The notes under the pieces are model-generated. The model saw nothing but the letters and a program-made list of their open reading frames with translations. It had not been told where the DNA came from and made no database searches. Shown here in pieces: positions 42,740 through 51,991 of a DNA stretch of 64,000 bases. This DNA comes from Shewanella fidelis ATCC BAA-318 (GTDB taxonomy: Bacteria > Pseudomonadota > Gammaproteobacteria > Enterobacterales > Shewanellaceae): positions 124,001 to 188,000 of the forward strand of contig NZ_KI912461.1 of the NCBI RefSeq assembly GCF_000518605.1, written 5' to 3'. The position numbers and the translations under genes were made by a program. How positions within the stretch are numbered: position 1 is the stretch's first letter; each line of letters begins with the position of its first letter.

Positions 42740-43996
42740 ATGACTACACAATTTTCTGTATCGGGTATTGAACTCGAACTTTTCCGTTACCCTAGCAGAC
42801 AAGAATCCAATCTGCAGGCATGGGATGCTGCCGATGAGCACCTAATAAAACATTTGTTAGATACTGAGCAAGCACCAGCCAATACCGCGGTTATTAATGA
42901 TAGTTTCGGTGCGTTAACTACAGCATTACTATCGATCAATGCTAGCTGGCCACTGACGATTGAGACAGATGCCAAAACCAGTTTACTCGGTACTCAACAA
43001 AATATTGAGCGTAATCAGCTAAACAGCAACAGTATTACTTGGGTTAATAGCCGTGACGAGTTGCCACAAGGTATTAGCCTCGTCTTGATGAAGTTGCCTA
43101 AAAACCTGACTTATTTTAGCCACCAACTAAGTAGATTGTCACAAGTGTTGCCCGCTGGCACTCAAGTACTTATTGGCGCTAAAGCTAAATCAATCAATAA
43201 ATCGCTATTAGAGACCATCGGCCAATATTTAGGGCCAGCCAATGCGAGTCTTGCATGGAAAAAGACCCGTGTGATCACTTGTGTTGCTGACGGCAAGCCA
43301 CGTACTCTGCCCAAAGCCACAACTTGGTCTGTACCTGAGTTTAATCTAGAGATCAGTAATCTGAGCAATGTGTTTGCAGCGAACAAGCTCGATATTGGTG
43401 CGCGGATCATGCTCGATAATATGCCAAAAGGTAACTTTAAATCGATTGTCGATTTAGGTTGCGGTAATGGCATTTTAGGCTTACACGCCAAACAAGTTTT
43501 TCCTGAAGCTTATATTCATTTCATCGATGATTCAGAGATGGCCGTGGCCTCAGCAAGAGCTAACTGGCAAGCAAATAAACTTGATAACCCAGCCCTTGTG
43601 GGTGAGCAAGCGACTTTTGGCTGGGATGACTGTTTGACTAATATGAGCGAGGGCTTCCGCCCAGATCTTGTGTTGTGTAACCCGCCTTTCCATCAAGGCG
43701 AAGCAATTACTGACCATATTGCATGGCAGATGTTTTTAGACGCCTTTAGACGTTTAAAAAATGGCGGCATACTGCATGTTGTAGGTAACCGTCATTTAGC
43801 CTATCACGTTAAATTAAAGCGTATTTTTAAAAACTGTACCACGGTTGCCTCTAACGGCAAGTTTGTTATTTTACAGGCTCAAAAGATCAGTAAAAAAGCG
43901 CAAGAGTTTGATTCACAAGCGCCAAGTGCGGCAAACCAAACAAATGATGAGCCGCACCCACAAAGCTCACTCTATGGTAAACCAAAGTCAAAATAG
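42740..43996 (+). CDS. rlmG: 23S rRNA (guanine-1835-N2)-methyltransferase RlmG
   Basis: This 418-residue enzyme makes m2G1835 in 23S rRNA. It has two methyltransferase-like domains. The N-terminal one is degenerate (about 1-190), and the C-terminal one is active, with SIVDLGCGNGILGL for SAM binding and the NPPF catalytic motif in DLVLCNPPFHQG. RNRHL-type and GNCTTVA-like segments match YgjO. The ATG at 42740 starts MTTQFSVSGIELELFRYP, which fits the family. An ATG 11 codons upstream (42707) is an alternative; neither has a good ribosome site. A short polar tail follows the domain. Confidence 0.95.
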   Translation: MTTQFSVSGIELELFRYPSRQESNLQAWDAADEHLIKHLLDTEQAPANTAVINDSFGALTTALLSINASWPLTIETDAKTSLLGTQQNIERNQLNSNSITWVNSRDELPQGISLVLMKLPKNLTYFSHQLSRLSQVLPAGTQVLIGAKAKSINKSLLETIGQYLGPANASLAWKKTRVITCVADGKPRTLPKATTWSVPEFNLEISNLSNVFAANKLDIGARIMLDNMPKGNFKSIVDLGCGNGILGLHAKQVFPEAYIHFIDDSEMAVASARANWQANKLDNPALVGEQATFGWDDCLTNMSEGFRPDLVLCNPPFHQGEAITDHIAWQMFLDAFRRLKNGGILHVVGNRHLAYHVKLKRIFKNCTTVASNGKFVILQAQKISKKAQEFDSQAPSAANQTNDEPHPQSSLYGKPKSK

Positions 43997-44012
43997 TCAG
44001 CCTTAAACCAAT

Positions 44013-44038
44013 AAAGGTGAGCTTATGCTCACCTTTTT
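44013..44038. terminator. Terminator after rlmG (shared with the convergent membrane gene)
   Basis: AAAGGTGAGC-TTAT-GCTCACCTTTTT lies between the convergent stops at 43996 and 44055. The T-run serves rlmG. Confidence 0.88.
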
Positions 44039-44054
44039 AATTTTTAAACACATT

Positions 44055-45194
44055 CTAACTAGCAGTGTTAGCCGCTTTAACTTCAACTAACACCCTATCA
44101 ACTAGCTGGAGCGCTGAAGTCATTCCCGAAAGATCAGCATGTACCTCACCATCTTGCCCAGAATGATGGCCACGTCCAATCAGTTTCATTACAAATAGCG
44201 CATTCGGTTTATCGAAATTGATCTCAGTTTCATAAATCACCGAAGGCTGCGCTGAATAACCGCTACCAGAATAAACCGCATCTTCAGGAAAACGATCACT
44301 CGCGTAATATTGGTTAAAGTCGAATGATTGATTAACCTCAAGACGTAACCTATAAATACCACTCAGCTTCTGCTCGACACTCGCGCGATAAATAAAGTTG
44401 TTCATCATAGTTGCGCCAGAGTAGCCATCTACCAACTTACTGATTTGGTTTGCCTCTACTGACTGGTTGTTGCTTGCTAACTTATGCAAAAACACCGGCA
44501 AAGACTCTTTTCGAAACCTATCATTACGCGTTTCCGGCTCCACCACTAAATCAAACGCTTGCTCCATCGTAAACCCTGGCCGCTCAAACGGGTTATCGGT
44601 AAATACAGCATTCTTGTCACGAGTGGAGACCCGGTTAGCAAAGTTATTTTCAGCCAATTTTTGTGTTACATAGATAGGTTGAACAAATTGCCCCTCTAAT
44701 GTTTCTAACCAAATCGCATATTGCGGCCACTGAAAAGCTACGCCCGCTTTAAACTCAATAGATAACTGCGGCGTAGTTAAACCTTCAGCAGTATTATCGA
44801 CTAAAAGGTAACGCAGCTCTTGATTTTCAAAACCCAGATCCGTTGCCCTTAGCGTCATACCCCACTGGTAAAACTGTTTAACTGGCTGAATACCAAGCCA
44901 AGATAAAGCAGCTAATATCGCAACCGATAAAAATGCCATCGGCAAGGTCCATTTATAGCGGGACTTTTTGCCCCAGAAGCGCAACTGCAAGTAACTTTTT
45001 AACGGCGTAAAATTATTTTTCAAATGCCAAAACGCAGCGAGCAACAACCCGAATCCAACAATAGTGTGCAATGTTGCCACTGGTGGATAATGACTTTTGA
45101 CAAACATGAAAATTGACGAAGCAAACATGACAAACATGCTGGCAAAAATAACCAAGCTGATCAAAGCGCGAAAATGGAACCATCGATTAAGCAT
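44055..45194 (-). CDS. Membrane protein with DUF2271-like domain and flavinylation-type motif
   Basis: This is a 379-residue protein. Three N-terminal transmembrane helices (about 10-32, 38-58, 84-104) carry His43 and His57, reminiscent of DUF4405 heme-binding helices. The extracytoplasmic part (about 110-379) has a DUF2271-like pattern, with PQYAIWLETLEGQFVQPIYV. The sequence VDGYSGATMM (Asp256 to Thr262) fits the ApbE target motif Dxx(S/T)GAT seen in NqrB and NqrC of this same window. It could therefore carry covalent FMN and transfer electrons across the membrane, but DUF2271 proteins may keep this motif for structural reasons. Function unknown. It lies downstream of a CadC-like regulator on the same strand. 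Confidence 0.6.
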   Translation of the reverse strand: MLNRWFHFRALISLVIFASMFVMFASSIFMFVKSHYPPVATLHTIVGFGLLLAAFWHLKNNFTPLKSYLQLRFWGKKSRYKWTLPMAFLSVAILAALSWLGIQPVKQFYQWGMTLRATDLGFENQELRYLLVDNTAEGLTTPQLSIEFKAGVAFQWPQYAIWLETLEGQFVQPIYVTQKLAENNFANRVSTRDKNAVFTDNPFERPGFTMEQAFDLVVEPETRNDRFRKESLPVFLHKLASNNQSVEANQISKLVDGYSGATMMNNFIYRASVEQKLSGIYRLRLEVNQSFDFNQYYASDRFPEDAVYSGSGYSAQPSVIYETEINFDKPNALFVMKLIGRGHHSGQDGEVHADLSGMTSALQLVDRVLVEVKAANTAS

Positions 45195-45350
45195 AGAATT
45201 TAGAGTGTTAAAGTAAGTGATGACTCACTGTTGACCAGTGCGTTATCCACTACCACCAAAACTTTCTAAAATTTTATAAAACAGCTTTAAAATTCAGAAA
45301 TTAAACAAATACCAAGCTAACAACTAAGATGAGATTAAATTGCTCTGAGG

Positions 45351-46934
45351 CTATATTTTTATGGTCAGTTCGTGTAAACGGATCTGTTTTTTTGCAGCCT
45401 CTAAGTAGCTTAATGATAATTCATGCTTTCCCTGCTGCTGATAAAGCGATGCTAGCGCTAGCTTTACCTGACTGACTCCCATTGGGCAAAAAATCATTTG
45501 ATGAAAAGCCAACGCCTGCTTTAATGAATCTTCCGCCACAGCAAGATTGATATTCGCTTGCTGTGCGAGATCACTATAAAGTGCAGCTTTTAATTGGTAG
45601 GCGTATCCCAGATACAAAAAGTCATTATCAACTTGGCTTTGCTTGATGGACTGCTCGAGTGCTTTGAGTGTTGCGCCGAAGTTTTCTTGGCTGTAACTAT
45701 AAGCAAGCCAATAGGCGTAACGCCCACTCAAGTGGCTTGTCGGTTGAAGCAGGTTGGTTTGTTCGAATAAAAGCTCCCTACCCTGCAACTCTTTACCCGC
45801 CAACATCAACCACTGAGCGAGTAATAAACGCACGCTGTGATTATCAGGCTCTATCGCTAACGTACTCCTAAGCATAGCTTGGGCGGCATTTAGTTTACCT
45901 TGCTTATACAGAACAATGGCTTGAAACACCAATTCGTTTTTAAGCTCGCTTTGAAAATCAGCTCGGATCGCCGCCGCGCTTGCACCTAAATGCCGATTGA
46001 TGATTGCAGCAAGTTGCAATAACGCATCGTCGAGGCTAGTACTAAAAACCACGCCAACGGTTTCACCTTGCTTTACATGAAGTCGATAAGAAAGTTGGTA
46101 GTCACGAACATTGCCGTGGAGTTGGGTTTCAACAATTAAGTTTGCTCCAGTGCGCTTAAACATTGTTGCAATATCATTGTGACTATAGTTTGCAGTCAGT
46201 GATAACTTGGCAACCAGCGGCAGCACGTATTCGGTACTCATCACTTTGCCACGGTTATTAAGATTACCAATCAATTGATCCATTGCACCTAACGGTACCC
46301 AAGCATGATCTCTGCCAATAACCTGATTACTTACAGGCAAAATAATCACTGTCCCCGTTGCAGCAACACGTTGTTTATCAAACGTTGTTGTATTGAATAA
46401 CAGAAAATAGCAAAGCGTTATGATGCCTAACAGCGCTAACAATAGTTTATAGTGCTGCAATACCAGCTCAACAGCTAAAGGATGCTTATTAGTATCAAGG
46501 GGGGCATGCCCATCCCCAAGATGACAAATATCATTAGACAAAAAGCTGTCAGAAGTTGTTACACCACCGATGTCAGCATGGACGGCTGACGGTTCTAGCG
46601 CCTGACGAGTCACATTGACGCACCAGCGATAGCCCTTTCTTGGAAAGGTTTGGATGACTTTTTGTGGTGCAAATATCCGTCTAATTTCACTTATCGTTTG
46701 AAACAGTACCTGCTCGTCACAATGTACATCATCCCAAATGGCTTCCAACAGTTCAGTTTTAGTGCAAATATCGCGTTTTGACTCAATTAAATATTGCATT
46801 AACGCTAAGGTTTTTGGCCTAACTTCAACCTTATGCTCAGCAAAATAAACCACTCGTTCACGGCAACAAATTTTGAAGTTCTCTGCACAATATACTTGGC
46901 TAAAATCTTGTTGCTGAAAATCTATTTGTGGCAC
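45351..46934 (-). CDS. CadC/ToxR-like membrane-bound transcriptional regulator with TPR-like domain
   Basis: This 527-residue protein has a winged-helix DNA-binding domain of OmpR/CadC type (about 18-107; VEVRPKTLALMQYLIE, FQTISEIRRIF, QTFPRKGYRW). A polar linker follows, then one transmembrane helix (164-180), then a periplasmic region. That region contains a segment resembling the conserved domain of CadC-like regulators (about 190-300) and tetratricopeptide-like helices (about 320-520; AQAMLRSTLAIEPDNHSVRLLL begins one). Such proteins sense envelope or external signals and bind DNA directly. Its targets may be the flanking co-directional genes. The signal is unknown. Confidence 0.85.
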   Translation of the reverse strand: MPQIDFQQQDFSQVYCAENFKICCRERVVYFAEHKVEVRPKTLALMQYLIESKRDICTKTELLEAIWDDVHCDEQVLFQTISEIRRIFAPQKVIQTFPRKGYRWCVNVTRQALEPSAVHADIGGVTTSDSFLSNDICHLGDGHAPLDTNKHPLAVELVLQHYKLLLALLGIITLCYFLLFNTTTFDKQRVAATGTVIILPVSNQVIGRDHAWVPLGAMDQLIGNLNNRGKVMSTEYVLPLVAKLSLTANYSHNDIATMFKRTGANLIVETQLHGNVRDYQLSYRLHVKQGETVGVVFSTSLDDALLQLAAIINRHLGASAAAIRADFQSELKNELVFQAIVLYKQGKLNAAQAMLRSTLAIEPDNHSVRLLLAQWLMLAGKELQGRELLFEQTNLLQPTSHLSGRYAYWLAYSYSQENFGATLKALEQSIKQSQVDNDFLYLGYAYQLKAALYSDLAQQANINLAVAEDSLKQALAFHQMIFCPMGVSQVKLALASLYQQQGKHELSLSYLEAAKKQIRLHELTIKI

Positions 46935-47038
46935 GCCTCATCCTTGTTTAGCACTTTTGAGTCTCGGTTAAATATTACCGTGAAGCCATAGTGGTTGTCT
47001 TATCACAATATGACACTAGTTATATTGGCAGGCTCAAA

Positions 47039-47947
47039 TTAGTCTTTAACAGCTTCACTATTAACACTGCTCAGTTCAGCTCCCTTCTTGACTGCTTGAG
47101 TTGTTTGCGGCGGTGCAAATAACGCACTAAATCGCTGCTTCCAACTGCGATTTGGCGCTAAAAATTCAGCTCCCATATCGCGCCATTCAGTGAAAGTCAC
47201 CACCAACGGGTTAAAGCTATTTATCGGTTTAGTAATTCCATATTCAACCGTTTCACGCTCTTTGACAAAGGTGCCAAACAAACGATCCCAAATAATTAAA
47301 ATTCCTGCGTAGTTTTTATCTATATATTGGGGATTACGGCCATGGTGCACCCTATGGTGTGAAGGTGTGTTTAATACCCACTCAAAGATCCCTAATGACT
47401 TGATTGATTGAGTATGTACAAAAAACTGTAGACCTAAATTTAATAGCACCACAAAAACCACCCAGTTAGGATCAAAGCCAATAATCACCAAAGGCAGCCA
47501 AAATAACCACATACCTGCTAATGGATACATTAAACTCTGACGAAATGCGGTACTAAAATTCATATTCTCTGAGCTGTGGTGAGCAACATGGGCAGCCCAC
47601 ATCCAACGCACTCGATGGCTAGCACGATGAAACCAGTAATAACAAAAATCCTGCGCAATCATCAACGCAACAAAGGTTACTGCGTTCATTTCAATATCAA
47701 ATAATCGCCAACCAAAAAAGACTAAGTACAGCTTTGCTATCAATAAGCCTGTCAGGATATCGGTTAACTGATGCATCCCTGCTAACGCAAAGTTACATAG
47801 CACTTCAGGTAAATGATATCGAGCATTAAGCGGTAACTTGTTCTGCCTATCACCCACGTACCATTCGAGTAAAATACACACGAAAAATAATGGCGCTAAC
47901 ACCAAGAGCAATACTTCAGGGTGGGCAATCAGTGAATTAAAATCCAT
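47039..47947 (-). CDS. Fatty acid hydroxylase / sterol desaturase family protein
   Basis: This 302-residue membrane diiron enzyme has about four hydrophobic segments and the family's His clusters: His107-x3-His111 (FHRASH), His120-x2-His123-His124 (HVAHH), and His197-His198-x2-His201-His202 (SHHRVHH). The family hydroxylates or desaturates lipid chains. The substrate is unknown; bacterial members act on fatty acyl chains, carotenoids or ornithine lipids. It lies 66 bases downstream of a DUF2804 gene on the same strand and 104 bases before a CadC-like regulator gene, suggesting a lipid-related group. Confidence 0.9.
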   Translation of the reverse strand: MDFNSLIAHPEVLLLVLAPLFFVCILLEWYVGDRQNKLPLNARYHLPEVLCNFALAGMHQLTDILTGLLIAKLYLVFFGWRLFDIEMNAVTFVALMIAQDFCYYWFHRASHRVRWMWAAHVAHHSSENMNFSTAFRQSLMYPLAGMWLFWLPLVIIGFDPNWVVFVVLLNLGLQFFVHTQSIKSLGIFEWVLNTPSHHRVHHGRNPQYIDKNYAGILIIWDRLFGTFVKERETVEYGITKPINSFNPLVVTFTEWRDMGAEFLAPNRSWKQRFSALFAPPQTTQAVKKGAELSSVNSEAVKD

Positions 47948-48013
47948 CTTCTATGATCCTTTTATTTATCAGTCTGGCGCCAACACTCAAATACGCCGAC
48001 CATGCATCTGTCG

Positions 48014-49078
48014 CTACCAGCGGGCAAAGTGATCTTCTGTTAGCCCTAGCACTTGATTTAATTGGTGTTTATTACCTAAGTTATCAATAATAAAACCGTC
48101 GAAATAGCCTATATATTGCCTAAAATTACTTTTTAAAAAGCCTAGGTTAAGCTTCTCTTGACGACAGTTTTTAGAGGTAAAACTGAGCTCCACTTGCCCA
48201 TTATCAGAAAAGACTCGCCATTTACCTGCTGACTGACTTTGCGATGTAGGCCGAGTAAATTGAAAATGCACCGGCCCCAGTAAGTGACGTTCACCGTTAT
48301 GCCAAAATGCATTCTCATTGCATCCAGTTTCATTAACGCCAGCAGCTAAGTTAAGCCCTAGCACTGCGTGTTCGCTAATACAGTTAATACTTGCCCAGCG
48401 CCAGCTCGTATCACGCCGCATAAAGCCAGCACTAAAGTCATAACCAGCACAAGCACGTTGCAGTGGCTGGGGCTCGTGGTTTATCAACAAACTCCCCTTT
48501 AGCGCTAAACCATTATGCTTTTGGGTATATGTCCAGCCGCTATATCCGGTTGGATTACACATGGCCATTGGTAAACTCAACACATCTGGTTGCAGGGTTA
48601 AATCAGCCTCAATACCCAAAGTGTTTAATCTTAATCGCCAAAGCCCCTGTTCAATCTCAAATGTAACACTGCCTTTTGTCCCTTTAATATTGGCACAGCC
48701 CTGCATTGGCGAGTCCGACATTTGATAACCCAGGCCTAAAGGCTTAAGCCAACTCGTTTCAATAAGCTGGTTGCTACTGATGTCATATAAATAACAGAAA
48801 GCGCTGCCTACATAGCGGATATCTGCTAAAGCAACGCCAATCACATAATGCGGGGTCACTATGCTTAAAAACTGAAACTGCTTATAGTCGAAATGCTTAG
48901 CCCAGCGCGATGCTGGCTTGTCCATTTCGTTGCGATAGTTAAAGTGTTCTACACCAAGCTCAGCCACTGGGCCATCGAAGTGACCAAACACAGGTTGCCC
49001 AACTTCATCAATTAATCGCTGCGGCGCAGGTACACTGGTCAATATTTGTGGCGTCCAATCAGCAGCTTTCGCTAACAT
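48014..49078 (-). CDS. DUF2804 domain-containing protein
   Basis: This 354-residue soluble protein is recognised as DUF2804 from its overall pattern (FGHFDGPVAELGVEHFNYR, ACAGYDFSAGFMRRDTSWRW, QYIGYFDGFIIDNLGN). No catalytic residues are known and there is no signal peptide. It probably adopts a beta-rich fold. The neighbouring fatty-acid hydroxylase hints at lipid metabolism, but this is inference from position only. A hairpin-forming sequence lies in its upstream region around 49139-49161. Confidence 0.8.
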   Translation of the reverse strand: MLAKAADWTPQILTSVPAPQRLIDEVGQPVFGHFDGPVAELGVEHFNYRNEMDKPASRWAKHFDYKQFQFLSIVTPHYVIGVALADIRYVGSAFCYLYDISSNQLIETSWLKPLGLGYQMSDSPMQGCANIKGTKGSVTFEIEQGLWRLRLNTLGIEADLTLQPDVLSLPMAMCNPTGYSGWTYTQKHNGLALKGSLLINHEPQPLQRACAGYDFSAGFMRRDTSWRWASINCISEHAVLGLNLAAGVNETGCNENAFWHNGERHLLGPVHFQFTRPTSQSQSAGKWRVFSDNGQVELSFTSKNCRQEKLNLGFLKSNFRQYIGYFDGFIIDNLGNKHQLNQVLGLTEDHFARW

Positions 49079-49216
49079 AAGTCTTAGGTCCTTAACGCTT
49101 ATTTGACCTTTTACTCTAACTGGAACTGAGGCAGGTTAAAAGTGAATCACCCACTTTTTGTTGCGCATTTGTAAATGCACTAACTGAAGATTAATAGCTG
49201 AATTGAAGAATACCTC

Positions 49217-49243
49217 CAAAAATAGCGCATTAGACTGCGCTAT
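49217..49243 (-). terminator. Rho-independent terminator of the outer-membrane barrel gene
   Basis: ATAGCGC (49222-49228) pairs with GCGCTAT (49237-49243). The minus strand continues with UUUUUGG. It lies about 30 bases past the stop at 49272. Confidence 0.8.
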
Positions 49244-49271
49244 CTTAAAAATGCGGGGCGATAATAGCTGG

Positions 49272-49829
49272 CTAAAAACGGTAACTCATACCAATACTCA
49301 AGTTTTGTACAGTCAGTTGTTGAATTGGAATATATTGATACTCAATATTCATACCTAAACCCGAATTAAAGCGGATCCCCCAACCTACAGCACTGAATAG
49401 GTCAACATCCCTATCACTAATAGACTTAACGTTATTATTGCTAGCTTCTAAATCGTAGCTAAGCTCATTGGCGCTAGCCCCCAATTTTGCGTAAAGACGA
49501 TTACTCGGAGACAACATATATTCGCCATAGAGTGCAGTTCTAAAACCGTTATATTCAATGTTATTCACTTTGGCTATTATGCCCACAAACGCACTAACAA
49601 TACCGCCACTTCCTGAAAGGTAACCCGCCTCAACGCCGAAGTTATCCTGCCACATATAGCGATAATAAATGTCGTACATCATATTATCACCACTCGTTGA
49701 GCTGTCACTTGAACTCCCCTCAAAATCTTGGTGACCAAAACCAACGTTAGCGCCCATAATATGATCGCCTTGCACAGCCATGGCGTTACAACTTAATAAC
49801 CCTGCAACCAACACAGAAAGTATTCGCAT
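49272..49829 (-). CDS. Outer-membrane beta-barrel protein
   Basis: This 185-residue protein has a signal peptide (MRILSVLVAGLLSCNAMA, cleavage after Ala18) and alternating strands rich in aromatic residues and Gly. It ends in the outer-membrane insertion signature SIGMSYRF (C-terminal Phe). The size suggests an eight-stranded barrel of the OmpA-transmembrane/OmpW type without a periplasmic domain. The function is unknown. GGAG precedes the ATG. Single-gene unit. Confidence 0.85.
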   Translation of the reverse strand: MRILSVLVAGLLSCNAMAVQGDHIMGANVGFGHQDFEGSSSDSSTSGDNMMYDIYYRYMWQDNFGVEAGYLSGSGGIVSAFVGIIAKVNNIEYNGFRTALYGEYMLSPSNRLYAKLGASANELSYDLEASNNNVKSISDRDVDLFSAVGWGIRFNSGLGMNIEYQYIPIQQLTVQNLSIGMSYRF

Positions 49830-50047
49830 ATTAACTCCTTTAAATACGCGTTATAGAACAACGATGAAACAACTAATTTATGACTAAATTAGCGCCTCTC
49901 TCTATTAATTTCGCCATACTACAATAAGTAATCATGGTTAATCTACAACCAATTTGGGCATCAAAAAGCAATAACAAAAAGAGCCGTGTAGCGCTGGAAT
50001 ACCAACGCTATTCTGGTATGCTGAGGCCATCAACTTTTTGCTAATTT

Positions 50048-50623
50048 ATGATAATAATGAAATCTTTACTTTTAATACTAACGACCGCATTAGTTATGGT
50101 TGGTTGCGCCAGCCAAGGCCCATCGCACATTGCATTAAACCCCGAAGTTCCTGCGATTTCAGTGCAAACAGAAGCTGAACTGCCGATCGCAATAGAAACC
50201 ATAGATACTCGCTCAGCCAATTTTATTGTGCGATTCAATGACGGCGACAAAGCAGCGCGTTTAGTTAGCCCAACAGAAGCACCACGGGTGCAAATGGATC
50301 AAGTATTTAGACAAGGATTTACCCAAGCAGGCTATCGAATCGATCCAAGCGCTGTAAACCATATGCAAATTCAACTGGAACAATTACTTACCGACGTGAA
50401 TGAAAGCACCTTCGGATTCGAAGCTAACAGCCAAGTGATTATTAACGTCATAGCCAAGAACACCAATCAAGAGCTGACAAAGCGTTATCGTGCAAAGGGT
50501 TTATTAAAAGGTCCACTTAGTGCAGATTTTGCGACGTTAGAGCTAGAAATCAATAAACTAATTGGTGAGTTAACTCAGGATATTATCAACGATCCTGAAT
50601 TAAACCAGTTTATTCAACAGTAG
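50048..50623 (+). CDS. yajG: YajG-family lipoprotein
   Basis: This 191-residue lipoprotein has a signal peptide ending in the lipobox VMVGC and a mature domain like E. coli YajG (QVFRQGFTQAGYRID, QIQLEQLLTDV, LTKRYRAKG, DIINDPELNQFIQQ). The function is unknown. In E. coli yajG lies between bolA and ampG. Here a cyclophilin and a small gene separate it from ampG, on the same strand. Two ATGs (50048 and 50057) are possible and neither has a clear ribosome site. Confidence 0.85.
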   Translation: MIIMKSLLLILTTALVMVGCASQGPSHIALNPEVPAISVQTEAELPIAIETIDTRSANFIVRFNDGDKAARLVSPTEAPRVQMDQVFRQGFTQAGYRIDPSAVNHMQIQLEQLLTDVNESTFGFEANSQVIINVIAKNTNQELTKRYRAKGLLKGPLSADFATLELEINKLIGELTQDIINDPELNQFIQQ

Positions 50624-50656
50624 TTAACGCCGCTTAATTAACAATAAGGGAACCAA

Positions 50657-51253
50657 ATGAAATCTTGGATTTTAAAAGCGCTTGCACCTTTAGGCCTATT
50701 ACTTATAAGCCAAGTTAGCCACGCTGTAGATATTCAGCCTGACACGCTTTACCCTCAGGTTGAGTTAGACACCACTATGGGCAAAATTGTAGTTGAGCTC
50801 GATAGAACTCGTGCCCCTATTACCGTTGATAACTTTTTAACCTATGTAGTTAAAGGCCACTATGACAACACGCTGTTTCATCGTGTTATTGCAGATTTCG
50901 TTGTTCAAGGTGGCGGCTTAGACTTGAATAAAGAGGAAAGGCCAACCTCTGCGCCTATCGTCAACGAATCAGGCAACGGTTTATCTAACCTAACCGGCAC
51001 GATTGCCATGGCAAGAGAAGCAGAACCTCATACAGCCACCAGCCAATTCTATTTTAATGTGGTCGATAATGAAAAGTTAGACCCCTCTTCACGCCGCTGG
51101 GGTTATGCAGTTTTTGGTGAAGTCACCTCGGGGATGGAAGTATTACAAGCTATGTCTTTAGTTCCAACCGAGTTTAATACCACGATTGAATGGCCAGATT
51201 TTCCTGTGACCGATATCGTACTAAAAAAAGCGACCCTACTACCTCGTAACTAG
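50657..51253 (+). CDS. Periplasmic cyclophilin-type peptidyl-prolyl isomerase
   Basis: This 198-residue protein has a signal peptide (about 1-23, cleavage after SHA) and a cyclophilin domain: ITVDNFLTYV, LFHRVIADFVVQGG (catalytic Arg), NLTGTIAMAR, TATSQFYFNVVDN, WGYAVFGEV. It speeds prolyl isomerisation of exported proteins, like PpiA. AAGGGA precedes the ATG. It is 33 bases after yajG, so probably co-transcribed. A PpiA label is reasonable but not certain. Confidence 0.92.
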   Translation: MKSWILKALAPLGLLLISQVSHAVDIQPDTLYPQVELDTTMGKIVVELDRTRAPITVDNFLTYVVKGHYDNTLFHRVIADFVVQGGGLDLNKEERPTSAPIVNESGNGLSNLTGTIAMAREAEPHTATSQFYFNVVDNEKLDPSSRRWGYAVFGEVTSGMEVLQAMSLVPTEFNTTIEWPDFPVTDIVLKKATLLPRN

Positions 51254-51306
51254 TCCAATATAATCAGTTGATTAATCTTATTTTTTGACACTTTAAAGAT
51301 AAATCC

Positions 51307-51335
51307 AAGGCTTAGCTAACATAAAGCTAAGCCTT
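51307..51335. terminator. Perfect hairpin after the cyclophilin gene
   Basis: AAGGCTTAGCT-AACATAA-AGCTAAGCCTT is an 11-bp perfect stem 53 bases past the stop. The T-tract is poor (ACAATATTTTG), so termination is likely but not certain. Confidence 0.6.
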
Positions 51336-51433
51336 ACAATATTTTGTAATGAAAGTGTAATAAACCAAAAAATTTGAGCAGCAACTAGCAATATGTGTCT
51401 ATACTTATTTTTGTAAAATAAGGAGGCGGCTCA

Positions 51434-51754
51434 ATGACAGCGGATGAGTTCATTGATGGTAAGGCGCCCCAGCTGGCTTTCTATGGAAAAGCATTTTTGA
51501 GCAATCAACTCGACTTCAATGAAATCCAGATGTACCTATGGGACACCCTTGAAGAATGGCAGATGTACAATCATCAGGGTGAAGCGCAAACAGATATGGA
51601 ACGAGTGTTTTGGCACCTACTACATGCCTTTGATAAATGGCCTTGTTGGGCTATTAGAGGAAATCAATTTTTGCGAAAGCAAGTTGACGACTGCTGCGAC
51701 TATTTAAGTCTTGGTGGCCAAATTCCTCAAGGCTGTATCGGGATCAGACCTTAA
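51434..51754 (+). CDS. Small conserved-looking protein of unknown function
   Basis: This 106-residue acidic cytoplasmic protein I do not recognise is rich in Trp, Cys and Asp (LWDTLEEWQMYNHQGEAQTD, HLLHAFDKWPCWAIRGN, VDDCCDYLSLGGQIP). A near-ideal ribosome site AAGGAGG precedes the ATG and a strong terminator follows, so it is an independent transcription unit. Two adjacent Cys plus two others suggest a possible metal or redox site. Not assigned to a family. Confidence 0.7.
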   Translation: MTADEFIDGKAPQLAFYGKAFLSNQLDFNEIQMYLWDTLEEWQMYNHQGEAQTDMERVFWHLLHAFDKWPCWAIRGNQFLRKQVDDCCDYLSLGGQIPQGCIGIRP

Positions 51755-51795
51755 AAGCCATACCATTAATCACACCAGAGTGTAAAAACTCTAAC

Positions 51796-51828
51796 AAAGC
51801 CCAAACCTTTCAGGTTTGGGCTTTTTAT
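51796..51828 (+). terminator. Rho-independent terminator of the 106-residue gene
   Basis: AAAGCCCAAACC-TTTC-AGGTTTGGGCTTTTT is a long stem with T-run. Confidence 0.92.
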
Positions 51829-51991
51829 TGCCTTAACTTAAAATGAAGTAAATCTCGCGCAGGTAGTAACCGCTACGGCAGTAATCACTATCCTGAGATA
51901 AAAAACATTATTGTGCCCTTGAACCCTGGCACCGTCCTACGTAAGCTAGCTGAACTCATTGTTATCTCTCTACCTTAGGTGGTTCGCCCCC

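Noticed and set aside
49079..49160. FadR-like site upstream of the DUF2804 gene
   Set aside because: AACTGG and CAGGTT half-sites are present but their spacing is 3 bases longer than a FadR operator.
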